Source: Puffinus mauretanicus
Taxonomy: Eukaryota; Chordata; Aves; Procellariiformes; Procellariidae
Direction: 5' to 3'
Assembly: GCA_023333565.1 (NCBI GenBank)
Contig: JAJKFH010003198.1
Coordinates: 828,001 to 892,000 of the forward strand
DNA: 64,000 nt
Position 1 is the stretch's first letter; each line of letters opens with the position of its first letter. Under the pieces are notes generated by a model, which was given only the letters and a program-made list of their open reading frames with translations, did no database searches and had not been told where the DNA came from. This document shows positions 1 through 13,368 of this stretch, one piece after another. Made by a program: the position numbers and the translations under genes.

Positions 1-3000
1 TATATACATGTTGCATTTGGAGAGGCAGTCCCATTTTTTATGTTAAAAGTGATGAGTCAGTGCAACAGAAAAGGGGGAAGGCAACTCAGAAAGCAAGATA
101 AAAAAATCTTTATAAAAAGAACAGATTAAAAAGGTGGCCAGTAGGCCAGGTAGGAGGATTGAATTTGTGTGGAAAGAGTGATGACAATTTTTATAGGAGC
201 ATTATGGAGGCAAGAAACATGGAATTTCCTGAAAAGCACTGAAATTTGAAAAGTGTTGGATAGGCCTGTCCCAAACCCTAAACCTTTTGAGAGACGTCCA
301 TGCTCAGTTTACAGCAGTCAGTGTATTAAACAAAGGCTATAATAAATTAGAAAACTCTTAGACTAAAACACTTATCTGTATGGTTTGATTGATAAAGCTA
401 CATCAAATTGCTTTATTTCATGCTCTTCTGAAATTGGTAGGCATTGGATGACTTCTTTACATTTAAATTGTGCTGATTAGCCGGTTCTACCTTAATAACT
501 CTCTATGATAGTGACCACCTTATCTTGCCCTTTAATTTTAAAATTAATGAAGTAATCATTTATCCTGGTCTCTTTCTGTGTTCTGCCCAATTACTTTAGT
601 GCTGAATGGTACTTTGCATTTTTGCTAGTCCATTAGTCCCTTATCATGCTCTTTCTGGACTTCTTTGTTAAACTGAGGGATAATTAAATAGTGTCTTCTA
701 GAATCTTTATAACCTTGGCACATAAATTTCCTTTGCAAACAGTTTAACCTAATAGATAAATATCACTTAAACATTGGTACTTACTTTTGTTTGCTTCCGA
801 TTAAGGTACCTAACTCCAAACCGTGTCAAATAACAATCTACCTTGCATTATTATTTTGATTTTACACATAGATCCACTTCTTGACTCTTACCCTTCCAGG
901 AAACCATCCCTACATTGAAGATGCATGGAAGAGAGCTGCTACTTTTTGACTCCATAATGTGGCAGGCTTTGGACTGCCTATGGAGAACTAATAGGAATTT
1001 TGCAGCATTGGACAGAAAGTGAATGAAGCAAATTTAACCCTGGCTAGTTCACCATTCAAGGCTGGAAGCTTATAAATGCAGAGCAGTCTGCTGTGGACTT
1101 TATGAAATAGGGCTGCAGTGAGCTGTTTACAAAAGATTTGCACTATTAGGAGCCAGCCTTTTTCTGCTTGCTTGGGCAGTCTCACAAGGTCTTTGTTTGC
1201 CCTTTATGGTCTGAATGAAAAGCAAATTTTAAAGCTTGATGGCATTTATTCAGAGTATGTTTTACACTGGGAAATGTGGCTGTTTTATCTAGGAATGGTG
1301 AGCAGGTCTGTGAAAAAGAGAGATTTGGCACAGAAAGAATAAAAGATTTGCTTTTTATAACATTTTCTCATTTCTTGAAGTTTTTCTCCATTTTGGTTTA
1401 ATTGAATCCTTGCTAGGTTCATAAGCATACAGAGCTGTTAGAGAGAGAGAAATGAAGTTTATTGGTGAAATGTTGATGATCTGCACACATAGCAGGTTCA
1501 GAGATTAATAGATTAAGAAGAACCCTCTATTGAATACAGCCTACAATATATTCAGATGTTATTACATTCACATTTTAATAAGTACAAGTGATGTGACTGA
1601 CATTTTCTGAATTTTCATGCTTATTTGAACAAATATAACTGCACTGGCAGTACCTCTAAACTGAAGGTTGGACCTCTATTTAAATACTCCACTGTCATCT
1701 TATTCAATATAAAGTTTTGTAGTGAACTTCTTTCTTTGTTCCTATTTTTCACCAAAAAGTAGTGCTTGCATTGAAATAGTGCTTATATATTGAAATAAGT
1801 AGATGTGGAGTGGTTTTGAGAACACAGAATGTAAAGACTTTGGAGATGAAATTCAGCATATATTTATGTTGAACATAATGGTTCAACATACCATTTTGCA
1901 TGTGAATGCAGAAACTAATTAGCAAGTGCGTATTTCCTGTGAAGTCGTATAATTTCTCTATCTTCAAGAAATTCATTAGTTGAAACCCTGGTCCTCTAAA
2001 GACAAAAGCAAAAACTGTTACTGACCTCAACAGCATCATGCACTCACTGATACCTTAATCTTTTCAACTGGCGGTGTGCGCTGAACTATGAGTGAGATAC
2101 AAAACATTCTCCCTTACAATTTCTCTCTGACATCTTTCTGGATGACAAGGCTCAAAATGCTTTTAATTGGTTGAAGCAAAGCACAGACTAAAGCACTGAG
2201 ACATGCTAGTGTAGTCTAGTCTGATCTTTCACATAACATAGACCATAGAATTTCATTAAGTAGTAACTGGATAAAGCCTCTATCTTCTGGCTGTTTTATT
2301 ACATATCTTTGGCTATCTATCTCATCTTGATTTAAAGACTGTGTATGATGGAGAATCCATGAACACTTGAGTGTATCAATTCCTACATGTTCTTCTAACT
2401 GCTTCAGTGTTGTGGTCCTGTTTAATTCAATATAATGTATACCCTGCACAGGCAATCTGAAAAAAATACAAAGCAACCTAGCCCAATTCTAATATCATGT
2501 ACAGTGACAGACAGCAGTGATTTTTTTATTATTGTTTCATCAGGTAACCTGAATATTTCTTTTTGTAGCTCATTATCTATATATCCCAGATTTTGTTCAT
2601 TATACAAGATGATATTCAAAGGAAATATCTGACAAACCAATTGTCACCAATTAATACCTCTCAACCATTCTGGACCAGGAATGTTAATTCACAACTGGCA
2701 GCCATCCCAAGTCCATTTTGTCAATTTAAACAAATCTATGTTCTTTCTCTGTAATTCATGATTTTCAACTGGAAGTGTTCTATTGGAAAAAGCAGTAGAT
2801 GAATATACTTAACTGGAAAAAATGGAAAAAACAGATATGCAATTATCAGTTTTTTTCTCAAAATGAATTTCCTTAAAATATATTAAAATAAATGTAAGGA
2901 GGATGATAATCTCTATTATTACTGTCACCTATTAAATATTGTAAGGTAAATAAAAAATAATACTTGAGCAATACAGATTTTCTACTGCATTTTTTAATTC

Positions 3001-3013
3001 AAACTGCTAAAGT
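1..3013. other. AT-rich unique DNA, no gene seen
   Basis: No recognisable coding region, RNA gene or repeat family was found. Open frames are all shorter than 100 codons and have no motif or family similarity I can recognise. The DNA is AT-rich with short homopolymer runs, as expected for avian intergenic or intronic sequence. Confidence 0.6.
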
Positions 3014-3200
3014 AGAACCATGGAATCCAAGAATTACCCAAGAGTTTATTTTGAAAGGGACCTTTTGAGACCTCAGGCTACTCAGGACCTATCCAGCTGA
3101 GCTTTGAAAACCCAGAAGGATAATTCTCCACAATCTATTTGGGAAACTTGCCTCCAGGTCAGGTAGTATGATAAGAACTGAGTTTCTGAACTTTTGACAG
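3014..3200 (-). mobile_element. Ancient CR1 LINE 3' fragment
   Basis: Read on the plus strand, this follows the reverse complement of a CR1 3' region in order. There is a decayed gene-distal tail (ATGGAATCC), then a diverged form of the 'gggacctt..gagacc' block. Next comes CTCAGGACCTATCCAG, then GAGCTTTGAAAACC, then a segment like 'ctccacaa...tgggaaacttgcctcca'. These correspond to the CR1 blocks around the end of ORF2. Divergence is high with several small deletions, so no reading frame survives. The assignment is by eye; the 5' limit of the fragment is vague. Confidence 0.6.
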
Positions 3201-6200
3201 CCCTACCTATTCTGCAGACACAGCTTTAGATTTCCTTTATTGCAGTTTATTTGGTTTATGAAAAATAATTATTTCTGAGAGGTGAGATCTACCAATTCTA
3301 GAAAACTGAAGGACAATATGACAAGAGGCACTTAGTGCCCAACTACAGATATTATAACCTTCATTTTACAAATCATTTAATTTAAGTTGAAAACATTTTT
3401 TTTTTCTTTATGTATCCAGCAACTTGGTGTTCTTTTATTTATCTAATAAAAACAATTTAAAGATGCTATTTTTCTGCACTTAAATTGAATTCGTTTCCAT
3501 TCAGAAGCCATTTGACATAGATCACGAGTGGAAAATGATTCATCTGTTAAAGAAGAAATGACATTCACTACTTTTTAACATAATAAAATAAAAATTAAGA
3601 ATTGATTTAACTGTATGCCAAACTGTAAAACTGATTAAATGTGTATATAGTGTAATCTGTTTAGGAAAATATAGTAGTACTTTTGTGGTATTGTGCTAAA
3701 TCATAAGACAGCATGTCTCAATAGTTATAAACTATCAAGAATCAAATTTTGGCAAATAACTAACAGTACAAATGTAAAAGTAAGTATTTAAAACAAGGTT
3801 TCTTGCTTATTGATTTAGATCATGGTTAAAGTCATTGAATTATATAACTTTAATTAAGCCTGTCCACCTTTGGAAGCAGACTGGATATTTAAGAATACAT
3901 TATTTTGTAGAGTACCATGTAGAGGACATCCTATGACTATGAGGACCCTAGAACACATACAGGGAAAATTATATATATGACATTAAAGTACTGGGGGGAG
4001 TATCACTTTTGGAAGTTACTTCATTGCTATTAAAACCTTTTTTTTCTTTTTTGTTTCATCTAGTCGGATGTAAATGCAGTCATTTCCTTTACTACATTTC
4101 TGTTAGCAATTGAGTTAAGAACTTGACATTACTACCATGCAAATTCAAAACAGTGGATCTGGACTAGTACCCTCACTCCAACAATAGATAGCGCCAGTAC
4201 TTCAAAAAAAGTGAACAACAAATTCAGCCCCACACACCACAGCATGTTTAACAGATGAGCTACAAATCTGCCAGTTTAAGGTTAAATTTGTAAGGTCTGT
4301 CATCACTGCGAATTGCTCTCCTCAGCCAGCCAAATGTCTAGTCTTTCCTTGAATGTTTGCTATCAGTCCTGGCTAGACACAGCTGAAATGACTGAGGAAA
4401 TTGCAGAGCCCTCCTTGTGTGCAACGTGGGGAGCACACATAGCAACAGAGACGGGCAAAGGGGCTGCAGGGCTACATCACCTATGCTCCCTGCAAAAGCA
4501 TATGAATTTTGCACCGAGGTTAGTGTGTCATGGAAACAAATATTTATGATCAGTTTGAGCTTTACCACATTTCAATATCCTGCAGTTATCCTTTGACAAT
4601 GTGGTGTTTGTTATTTCCCTTTTAAATGATGAAAGCTCAGTCGTGGCTACCATTTTTTAATATACCCATTTCCGTCATATTGCCTCTCATTGACCATATG
4701 TATAAAACCACCAGTCCCAAGCTCATGTTTTCCTTTTTTTGGCATCTTTCCATGACTCAAATCATATTTCTTAGTTCAGACCATGGCCTTGGGTTGCCCT
4801 TGGAAACCCAATCCAGCACCCAGAGACTGGTTCCTTTGCTGTTCCAATAAATTGGTAACTAGGACCTGAACAAGTACAGGTGTCAGGTAGTCTCCATATA
4901 GAATCGAGTACATTGCATTTATCTGTTTTGTTGCTTTTGTAGTTTCTGATTGTTCTCCACAAAATACTATCCCCTTGCCTTGCCAGAATTTAAGGAGGCC
5001 TGCTGCCTTTTTATTCTTTCCTTTTTTTGTCTCTAAAAGTCTTGATACTCTCTAAAAAGCTTGATACGGTGATCTCAGCTTGTTTCCATAGTGAAAATCT
5101 AAGGTGAAGATGGAACTAACAGTCTTTAAGGTAGGAACACGTTTTAATCAAAGAAAATGGGAAATAGTTTCAAGGGTAACCCTTTGGTTAAGGCCAATAA
5201 TCAGATTTAGTGTGGATACTGTCATTATGAAAGTAATGAATGAATCTGAGAGTCATTGTACTGTCCACTAACAGGGTTCTGAAAAGAACATAAAGCCTTT
5301 ACAATGATCTGTCATCCTGCTCATGGCCACTTTCCTTTTAACATTGATTTTTTTTCTTTTTCCTTTCCCAAACCAAGCAGTTGACAGTTTATGCTTGCTG
5401 CCAGCAAGAATAAACTACCACCCACTTTGTTCGTGACAGCAGAAATCAACATTAAGTGGCTGTGGCTGTGTACAGGATAACTGATCCCTTTCAAGGTTTC
5501 TTTACTTTATTTCCAGGCTGCTGCTGGGGGACAACAAATTGCCTCTTTTGAACAATTGGCATTAATTGACATCCTGGTTGGCAGTCTAGAGGCTGAGCAC
5601 AGAAGAGAGGTTTGAATGAGCATGGAGTCTGAACTGACCTGCCGTTAGAAGTAATTTCTGCAGCAGGAACTAAAACACACTTGTGGAGGACATGGGGAAA
5701 CTAACATGGCAACTATTTCTGCTACACCTGTTCTCTGAGCAAAAAAAGGGATGCATATCCAGACCTTCTACAGCCTTAATAGCCCTCAGTTTACCAAAAA
5801 TATGTTCACTAATGCCCTTCCTTGTTATTCATAAAAAACCATCCCAAACCAAAACCACACAATAAAGATTTATTAGCCTGTCTCTGTATCTTATTCAATA
5901 CCTCAGGTTAGTATCTTCCCAATAGAAGAATGCTTTCTTCACACAAATTGCTGACAATAACTGTACAAATTACCAGAGATTTGCTTTTGTGATATATTTA
6001 ACCAGATGATTTTATCTGAGATTTTCCCTTTTGTTTTGAACAATTAATTGAAACTTTTTTCAGAAGTTTTCACCATCTCAAACTAACCAGTCACATCTCT
6101 CTTTAATCAGTCTAAATCCCTATTTTAATGACAATATTAAACTTATCTGTCACTGATCCCCAGACTCTGCGTCTGTTAATGCTTTCATTTATATTACTAT

Positions 6201-6319
6201 GCCAGGAAGATTCAATTAACACTGAACCATTTCACCTAAACATTGCTTAGACCCACGGTGAAAAAAGATCCTTATCCTGAGACTTACTATCAAAATACAC
6301 AAGCAGTACTAAAGAAAAA
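3201..6319. other. AT-rich unique DNA, no gene seen
   Basis: No supportable gene or repeat family. Open frames are at most 78 codons and lack recognisable domains. A tight cluster of T-runs lies near 4037-4052 and again near 5349-5359. Confidence 0.55.
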
Positions 6320-6418
6320 GTTCAAATGATTTCTTCAAGGTCACGTAATTGGCCTATGTCTAAGCCAAGAACAGGAAAAAGAACAGTTCTCCTGACTGCT
6401 GTATCAAACTGCTCCATT
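6320..6418 (-). mobile_element. MIR-like SINE relic (tentative)
   Basis: The plus strand carries, in order, TTCTTCAAGGTCACGTAATT, then a block like 'agccaagaacagg..aaagaacag', then TTCTCCTGACTGCTG. This matches the layout of the reverse complement of MIR or other CORE-type tRNA-derived SINEs ('cttgcccaaggtcacacag ... agctgggattagaaccc ... gtctcctgactcc'). The match is partial and old. No A or B promoter box survives intact. Confidence 0.45.
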
Positions 6419-8454
6419 TTCTGAAGTTGCCACAATGGACCAGGAGATATTTCAGATCTGCAATTGCTTAAGAAGACACATGGAGAAGGCTAACGGCAAG
6501 TATGTCAAGCCACAGTCACACCAAAATACCTATCGCTTCAAAGTCTTTGAGTCATATGAATAATGGAAGGTTCTGCAGGCAAATATTGATGTTGTACATC
6601 TGCATGTTTCAAACAGATTTTACCAGTATTTTGTTGCTGTTATTTTGTTTTCTATGAATCCTTTCATGATGAAAAATGCTTTGTTCCATGGTTTTTCTAA
6701 ATACCACTTGCTGCATTACCAAAGTCTAAGTGGCAGCTCCCCATGTGCTCTAGCAACACAAAACAAAGGCAAAACAAAAATCATCCCAGGACTGAAAGAA
6801 AACACCTTGTGAATACATTCTGAATGCAATTGTTTTGGAATAATGATTATGCTGTCAGCTTCTTAGATTAATGAACTCTTTCAGAAGACATTAAAAGAGA
6901 ACAATTAAACTACTAATTTCTTATTCATTCTGCAAAATCATTTCTGCCTAGTATCAAATCTTTAAAAGTAGCTATTTCATGCCTTTCAAAGTAAATAAGG
7001 TCCCTGTAACACTGCACACTGAGGATCACAAAATGAGTTTGCTAATGAAATGAATTATCTTGGAAAACACTTGCGTTTTAGTCAAGGATGATATTACATT
7101 TTTTACTTATTGTTCACAGTGTGTTTCTTAAATGCCATTTAGGGCTTTAGCCTGCAGGTATAAATCACATATGTAGTCCTATAGGATTCAGTGAAGAAAG
7201 ATTAGGTTTTCATGACGCCTGATCCAAGATTGATCATTATTAGACTTCAGATCAGACAAATAAAAATTTTGTAAACAAGGATTATATCTTTGACTTTGGA
7301 GAAGCAATTAAGTCTCAAAATTTAGGGAACAAATCCGATTGCTATGCTTATTTTGTTACTTAAACTATTCTGTAGTTTAGTCATTACAAGTTTGGCTGCA
7401 TTTACATACAGAGAATTTTTGTGATTGGGTGTTTATGTTGCTGTGGAAGGATGAAGAAGGAAGGATGAATGATTTCAGAAGGATGAAGAAGAGAAGAGCG
7501 TGATTTGCAGAAGAAATGTGCATCATGTCTTGGTTTGTTTATCAATCACCATCGAAATTCAGGGCGCTCTTTTTGAATTTGGACATACTTCTCCATGATG
7601 GTAACACCCAAAGCATTTAAAACATGTAATTCCTTCTTGCATGAGAACTTTGAAACAATAGCTCTTCAGTGCATCTCTCTCTCTTCCCTTTGCTCATCTC
7701 TCTACAATGGTAATTTATATTTCAGTTTTCTCAACATCATGTGACACCAACAGATACTAAAAAGACAGGCTGGAGTAATCAGAGTTGTTCCTTTCACTGT
7801 CATCTGCTATGTGCCTTTAATGATATATCACAGTCTGTCCCCATATTCCAACATTTAACAATACCTTTCCCCTTGTGGAGGTACTCTTAGCACATTGGGA
7901 GATAAGAGTGTGCACACAGCATATTTTCTGGATAATAATATTATATAAAAGTGGAACTCATTATTATTCTCCATCTTTAAAGGGGAAAACTGGAGCATCT
8001 GACTTTTAGCTTTTGGAGTTATATTAACATATAGCAATAAGGCTTCATGGGCAGCATGTTAAAATAATTGAAATGTAGCCTAACATCAGCCTCAGTTTCA
8101 ATATGCTTGTGCGAGCTTTGAAATTACTGATACTCCTATCTACTTCTGTTTATTTCTAATCTTTTAGAATTCTTGTAGCTGAGTTTACACTTTTGCTGAT
8201 GACATGTAATCTGGCCTACAGACATTACCTTGCAATTAACTATGGAATCTAAACCATATGGCAACAGTTTAAATTCAGCGCCTCCTCAAAGTTAGATGTA
8301 GAATAGTTATGCACAGTTTATTGGGAGTTCGAGAATAAGAAATGGGTGCCTTGGATAATTCTAGGTAATGCATTAGTAAAAAGTTGAAATAAATTTTATT
8401 ATTTTATACAATGACCACATTTTATACAATAACTCCATTTATGCAATGGTTATA
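6419..8454. other. AT-rich unique DNA, no gene seen
   Basis: No gene or clear repeat family. A short degenerate repeat of GGATGAAGAA-like units lies at about 7448-7497. Open frames are at most 60 codons. Confidence 0.55.
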
Positions 8455-9330
8455 AACACAGAAACGTAGGACTAGATTGTTCAGAGTAGGTCAGGTTAAA
8501 GAATCAGCTAGCCCAAAATCTGTCTCCAAAAGTAACCATAAGCAAATTACTGGAAGAGAGTGGAGGGACAGATGACACTTCTCGGACAATCTTTCCAAAC
8601 TTCTGTAGCTCAATGACTTTCTAAGTCAGAGGTGTTATCCTGTTGTTTAATAGAGGGTGGTGGTGGGAGGAGGGAGCATAAACTCTTCTATGAGTTTCTT
8701 GCATGGCTTTGTCAGTCCCTGGATTTTGGAGTCCCTGTGGTGCCCCATGACTGCATCTCCCACAGTTTCACTGAGCCCTGACTGCCTCCTCTACTGTTTG
8801 TTTCTCACACTTCTACCTTCAAAAATCCCATTCCTTACTGAGGAGCAGCAGTAAGATTTACTTTTAACCTTCTCCATTTCAGTTATGACTTAATTTCTTT
8901 CACATCTCTCACTCCTCTCTTTTTGATACTGATGAATTCTGACCTATTTAGTTCAGAAGCAATTCCATACATTTCAATACCCTTCCTGCACCTCTCCATG
9001 TTTCCAATTCTACTGCATCTTTTCTGAGATAAAGTATCAGCGCTGCATGCAGTAGTCAAGGTGTGGGCATAGCATGGTTTTTAAAATAGTGTAAAGGTCT
9101 TTCCTGTTTTGTTTCAATTTGTAAATATTCAGAATATTTGAGTCCTTTTTGTCAGCTACAGAGCAGTGAGCTAATGTTTTCAAAGAATTATGTATTATCT
9201 CTGATTAAAAAAAACACCACCTAACTCTCATACACAGTCCATCCAGTCTTAAATATGAAATATTTCACTTTTCTTCTTCTGTCCCCAGTCTATTTGGTCA
9301 GCAATACATTGCCCTAGTACAGCTTGGGAA
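8455..9330 (-). mobile_element. Ancient CR1-type LINE relic (RT C-terminal part and 3' region)
   Basis: The plus strand shows several blocks in the order expected for a reversed ancient CR1. Near 8500-8640 lies a 3'-region block with AGCTAGCCCAAAATCTGTCTCC and TAAGTCAGAGGTGTTATC. Near 8990-9090 lies the block encoding the reverse transcriptase C-terminal segment, with TTTTCTGAGATAAAGTATCAG, GCAGTAGTCAAGGTGTGGGC and then a CATGGTTTTTAAAATAGTG block. Near 9160-9200 lies a GCAGTGAGCTAATGTTTTCAAAGAA block. This resembles the very old CR1 layer shared by birds, crocodilians and turtles, unlike the young copies elsewhere in the window. The reading frame is destroyed. Limits are approximate. Confidence 0.7.
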
Positions 9331-11083
9331 ATGAATAGGAAGTTTTTCATTAAAATTTGTGGAACTTGACTGTAAAACCTTTGGCAGAATAGCTCCTTCT
9401 GGATGACGTGAGTAGTAAGATAATAAAATATGTGAACAAGGGTATTAGAAACAGGTCTTTACTACAAAGAGGAAAAATGCCACAAACATTTATGACATTT
9501 TAAATTACTGCTTGGACAGAACATTCATATGCAAATAAATACTCTTTAAGTAAATACACTGAAACAGAGTAGATGGGAGAATCTGAAGGGTCAACAGCTA
9601 ACCAAGAGAATAATTCAAAAAGCATAAAATCATTACGCAAGAAGATACAATGAACAACAGAAGAATACTCTGGCTTAAAGACCTCAAGATCCATTAATCT
9701 GAATGGACAATTGTTGATCCTTTGAGCATCAAATGGGATTTTATTTTGACAGAACAACTTCAGATAAAATGGACACAGGAAATAAACAACCCTGTGTTTT
9801 TGCTGTACCATCTATTGCTAACTCCTTTTCAAACTTCTCACCTTTTTTCACTGAATAACACCAAAAAAAATCAGATGGGCTTCCCGGCTCAGGGAATACT
9901 GAGCACAAAATGTTTCAACTTATGATGTTTTATTAGTTGTAACTACCCCACAAGTGGCTCTGGCCATCTGACCTACAAATGTGACTTAATTATAATATAA
10001 CCTTTTCATCCCCACCAGTACCTAATAATCACAGAAACAATAGCATCCATTTTTTTTAGCTTTAACAGTTTCAAAAGCCTCATCTATTTTGTTGGCATCC
10101 TTTTAGTCCTTTCTGCCTTTTTTCCCTTTTCTCTTATCTGACCTGCACTGTTCTATCCACCATCAATACAAACCTGTCAATATAATTCAAGTTTGGGTGT
10201 TTTATTTTTAAGACTGCTAATTGTTTGGTGTTTTCTGCCAATACTCCTGGTACTGTAACAGCAGTGCTTAGAGCAGGAGAACATTAATTGCCTAGAAAAC
10301 AAAGGAGTTTTTTATGCAGACTTGTACCTTGTGTTGCATATGGCGGGCCCCTTACTTTCTTCTGTCAGTAGTGTATGAGTTCTTCACAAAACAATGTATT
10401 TTTAGCAGAGTAACCAACAAGCTTAGCTTGCAGCAAAGTAGGTGGAAAAGAAGATTGAATTTTGACTTTTTTTGTATTGACACAAGTGACTATTACTGAG
10501 CATACTGTCTAGTGCAAGAAAGGAAGAGCATGGAAGAGGTGATAAAATTATTTCTTATTCCTTTGTTTCACACAGCTACCTTAACCACTAACAGAAAACA
10601 CTTACTGGATTATTTCAACTCTGTAGATTTGATAAATCAGAACGTCCCCCTTCAAGAACTGTATTATCTTAATGAGGAGGAGATGAGTTGGTTTGGAAAA
10701 AAACCTTAACTGCTCCCCAAAACACTGCAAAATTTATTAGAATAATAAATGTTAGAGGTAGAAAAAAGCCACCATTTATCTCTTTTTCAGGTGCCAGTAT
10801 TCTGTAGCCTATGTTAACATGACATGAAAGCTAAACATCTCTTTTTATTTTTTCTGGATTGAAGCTTTTCAGACGGTGTTTGGTATTTCGGTTCTGAGCC
10901 TGCAATGGACACTGTTCTTATGTATCATACAGAGTCCAGATCTCATCCTCTGAATTTCAATTATACACACTCATATACATGTATCTAAGAAACATAATTT
11001 TCCAAGTTATTTTTATTTTTCTATATGCTTACTTCTAGTGAAGATATACTGAGGAAAAAAGAGTTTATATTAAAATTATATTA
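9331..11083. other. AT-rich unique DNA, no gene seen
   Basis: No supportable feature. The longest open frame is about 103 codons (minus strand, 9500-9811) with no recognisable domain, signal peptide or repeat, and it looks like chance. Confidence 0.5.
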
Positions 11084-11118
11084 CTTAATAATAATAATAA
11101 TAATAGTGATGATAATAA
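11084..11118. repeat. (TAA)n microsatellite in an AT-rich tract
   Basis: About seven TAA units lie at 11084-11105, followed by degenerate GATGATAATAA. The flanking 11045-11180 is almost entirely A and T. Confidence 0.85.
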
Positions 11119-12745
11119 ACATATATTACATATGATATATTAATTAATGTATTAATTTATTTTAATAAAAAAAAATAAAAACATGTTAATGTAGTTCATT
11201 TAGAATATAATATTATCAACCTATATGTTATAAAACCTGTTTTTTCAAGGTATGGTGACACATTCTTGCTAATCCAGCTGATGATAGAGCTCTGGAACTA
11301 GTAAAAAATCAAAATACCAACAGTTCTGAAATCCTTTACTTGCATGGATGGTAGCAATGCTCCTCATTTTGAGGGAGTATTTATTTCAGGAGTAGTATCA
11401 ATAACTCTAATGGATGATGTTAACTATTTCCAGACATTCTGATGTTCTAAATATGTCACTTATTATTACCTACAAAAAGACTTAATGGCATTTTCAAAAA
11501 CTTAAAATTTGAAGTTAGAAAGAGAGTGCAAAGCCAGAATATAAAGTTATGAAACATTTCTAAATAGCTAATAATAGGGACCAACCTGTTGTTGCTATAA
11601 TTTAAAATTGTTCCAGTATGTTAAACAGGAAACTGGACTCTAGATTCTCTTTTTCTTAATCCTATGCTGGTTCCCATTTCTATCTTTTTCTTTCACTTGC
11701 TTTCCCATTCTTCTCATCTACTTCTGCCTGCATTCAGCTGCCTTGAAAATATAACAGGTGCTTGTAGTTTAACAGGAAAGGAAATACTCAGAAAAAAACT
11801 TTTTTTTTCCTCAAATTTTGATAAGATGTATTGCATGTTAGCAGGAATGCCTAGAAAAACCATTATACCCATGCAGCACTTTTACTGTATGTTATGAATG
11901 ACCCTAGCAATGGGAATCGAGTATTTTTCACTAGCCATTTCAGTTTTGATAATGGTGTTGCTGACCAGCAGTTGACCTCTCTTGCTCTTTCTCTCAGTGG
12001 CCAATACGTCTCTTTTCCTCTTGTACCTACAGAAAAACAAATTTGTTTTTTGCAATGACTCTTCTTTGGAACATAAACAGAACTACAAAATCATAATTTA
12101 GCTTTTTCACACTTTCTCTCAGTGATGGTACAAAGAAATAACTTGTTTCCTGTTTCCCTGCATTCAGTATTCTTAAAAATTCAGTATTCTTGACATTCAT
12201 CAATACAGAAATGAAACATGCATTTAGTTCAAATAGATGACCTAAAATTTTATGAATTTACACTTAAACATAATCCTCTAGTTTGAATTAGTTGAGTTCA
12301 TTCTTCTTTCTTTAAGAAACTGTATGGATATCTCAGTTTTTTTCATTGTGTGTAACTTGCAATTGGCGTAAAACAAGCAAAATGCATTTTGAAAAAAAAA
12401 TAATCCTACTGTAACTCAGGTGAAATCAATTGAGTTGCATCAGAGCTTGAGTAGTGCACAATGTCCAGGGCAAGCTGTTATGTGACTGTGGTTTTCTGAT
12501 TGATAATGAAGTGGTCCATCACATACAGCTCTCTGGCAGAACTTCTGTGGAACAGCTGGTCACAATTTTCATGAAATAGGGAGATGTAATATCCCCATAC
12601 CAACTCCATTGATTTCATAATATTCTTCAGGTAGTCTGTAATGAAGTTTTAAGGATGTGCCTGCCATATTTAGAAATATTAAGATAGGAAGACCAACATT
12701 TTCAATATCATCTTCTAAACGTGAATCAAATGTATTCATCTTAAT
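11119..12745. other. AT-rich unique DNA, no gene seen
   Basis: No gene found. A 13-base unit, ATTCAGTATTCTT, occurs twice with a four-base spacer at 12162-12191. The rest is unremarkable AT-rich sequence. Confidence 0.5.
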
Positions 12746-12853
12746 TATAGAATCATAGCATCATTAACGTTGGAAAAGACCTCTAAGATCATCGTGTCCA
12801 ACCGTCAAACCAACACCACCATGCCCACTAAACCATGTCCCTAAACACCACAT

Positions 12854-13359
12854 CTACATGTCTTTTGAATACTTCCAGGGATGGTGACTCAACCACTTCC
12901 CTGGGCAGCCTCTTCCAAGGCTTGACCACTCTTTCAGTAAAAAAATTTTCCTGATGTCCAATCTAAACCTCCCTTGGTGCAACTTGAGGCCATTTCCTCT
13001 CGTCCTATCGCTAGTTACTTGGGAGAAGAGACCAACCCCCACCTCGCTACAACCTCCTTTCAGGTAGTTGTAGAGCGCGATAAGGTCTCCCCTCAGCCTC
13101 CTCTTCTCCAGACTAAACAACCCCAGTTCCCTCAGCCGCCCTCATAAGACTTGTGCTCCAGGCCCTTCACCAGTTGCTGTCTCCTCTGGACACGCTCCAG
13201 CACCTCCATGTCCTTCTTGTAGTGAGGGGCCCAAAACTGAACACAGGATTCGAGGTGCAGCCTCACCAGTGCCGAGTACAGGGGCACGACCACCTCCCTG
13301 CTCCTGCTGGCCACACTAGTTCTGATACAGGCCAGGATGCCGTTGGCCTTCTTGGCCAC
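12854..13359 (-). pseudogene. CR1 ORF2 C-terminal domain, frameshifted
   Basis: Two adjoining minus-strand frames (13132-13359 and 12854-13120) continue the reverse transcriptase frame after the stop near 13366. The first reads [36 protein letters not shown] and KGLEHKSYE, typical of the CR1 ORF2 C-terminal region. The second reads [20 protein letters not shown] and [13 protein letters not shown]. Small indels near 13180 and 13125 shift the frame relative to the younger copy. The C-terminal end has lost the terminal reading seen in the copy at 61204. Not functional. Confidence 0.85.
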
Positions 13360-13368
13360 CTGGGCACA

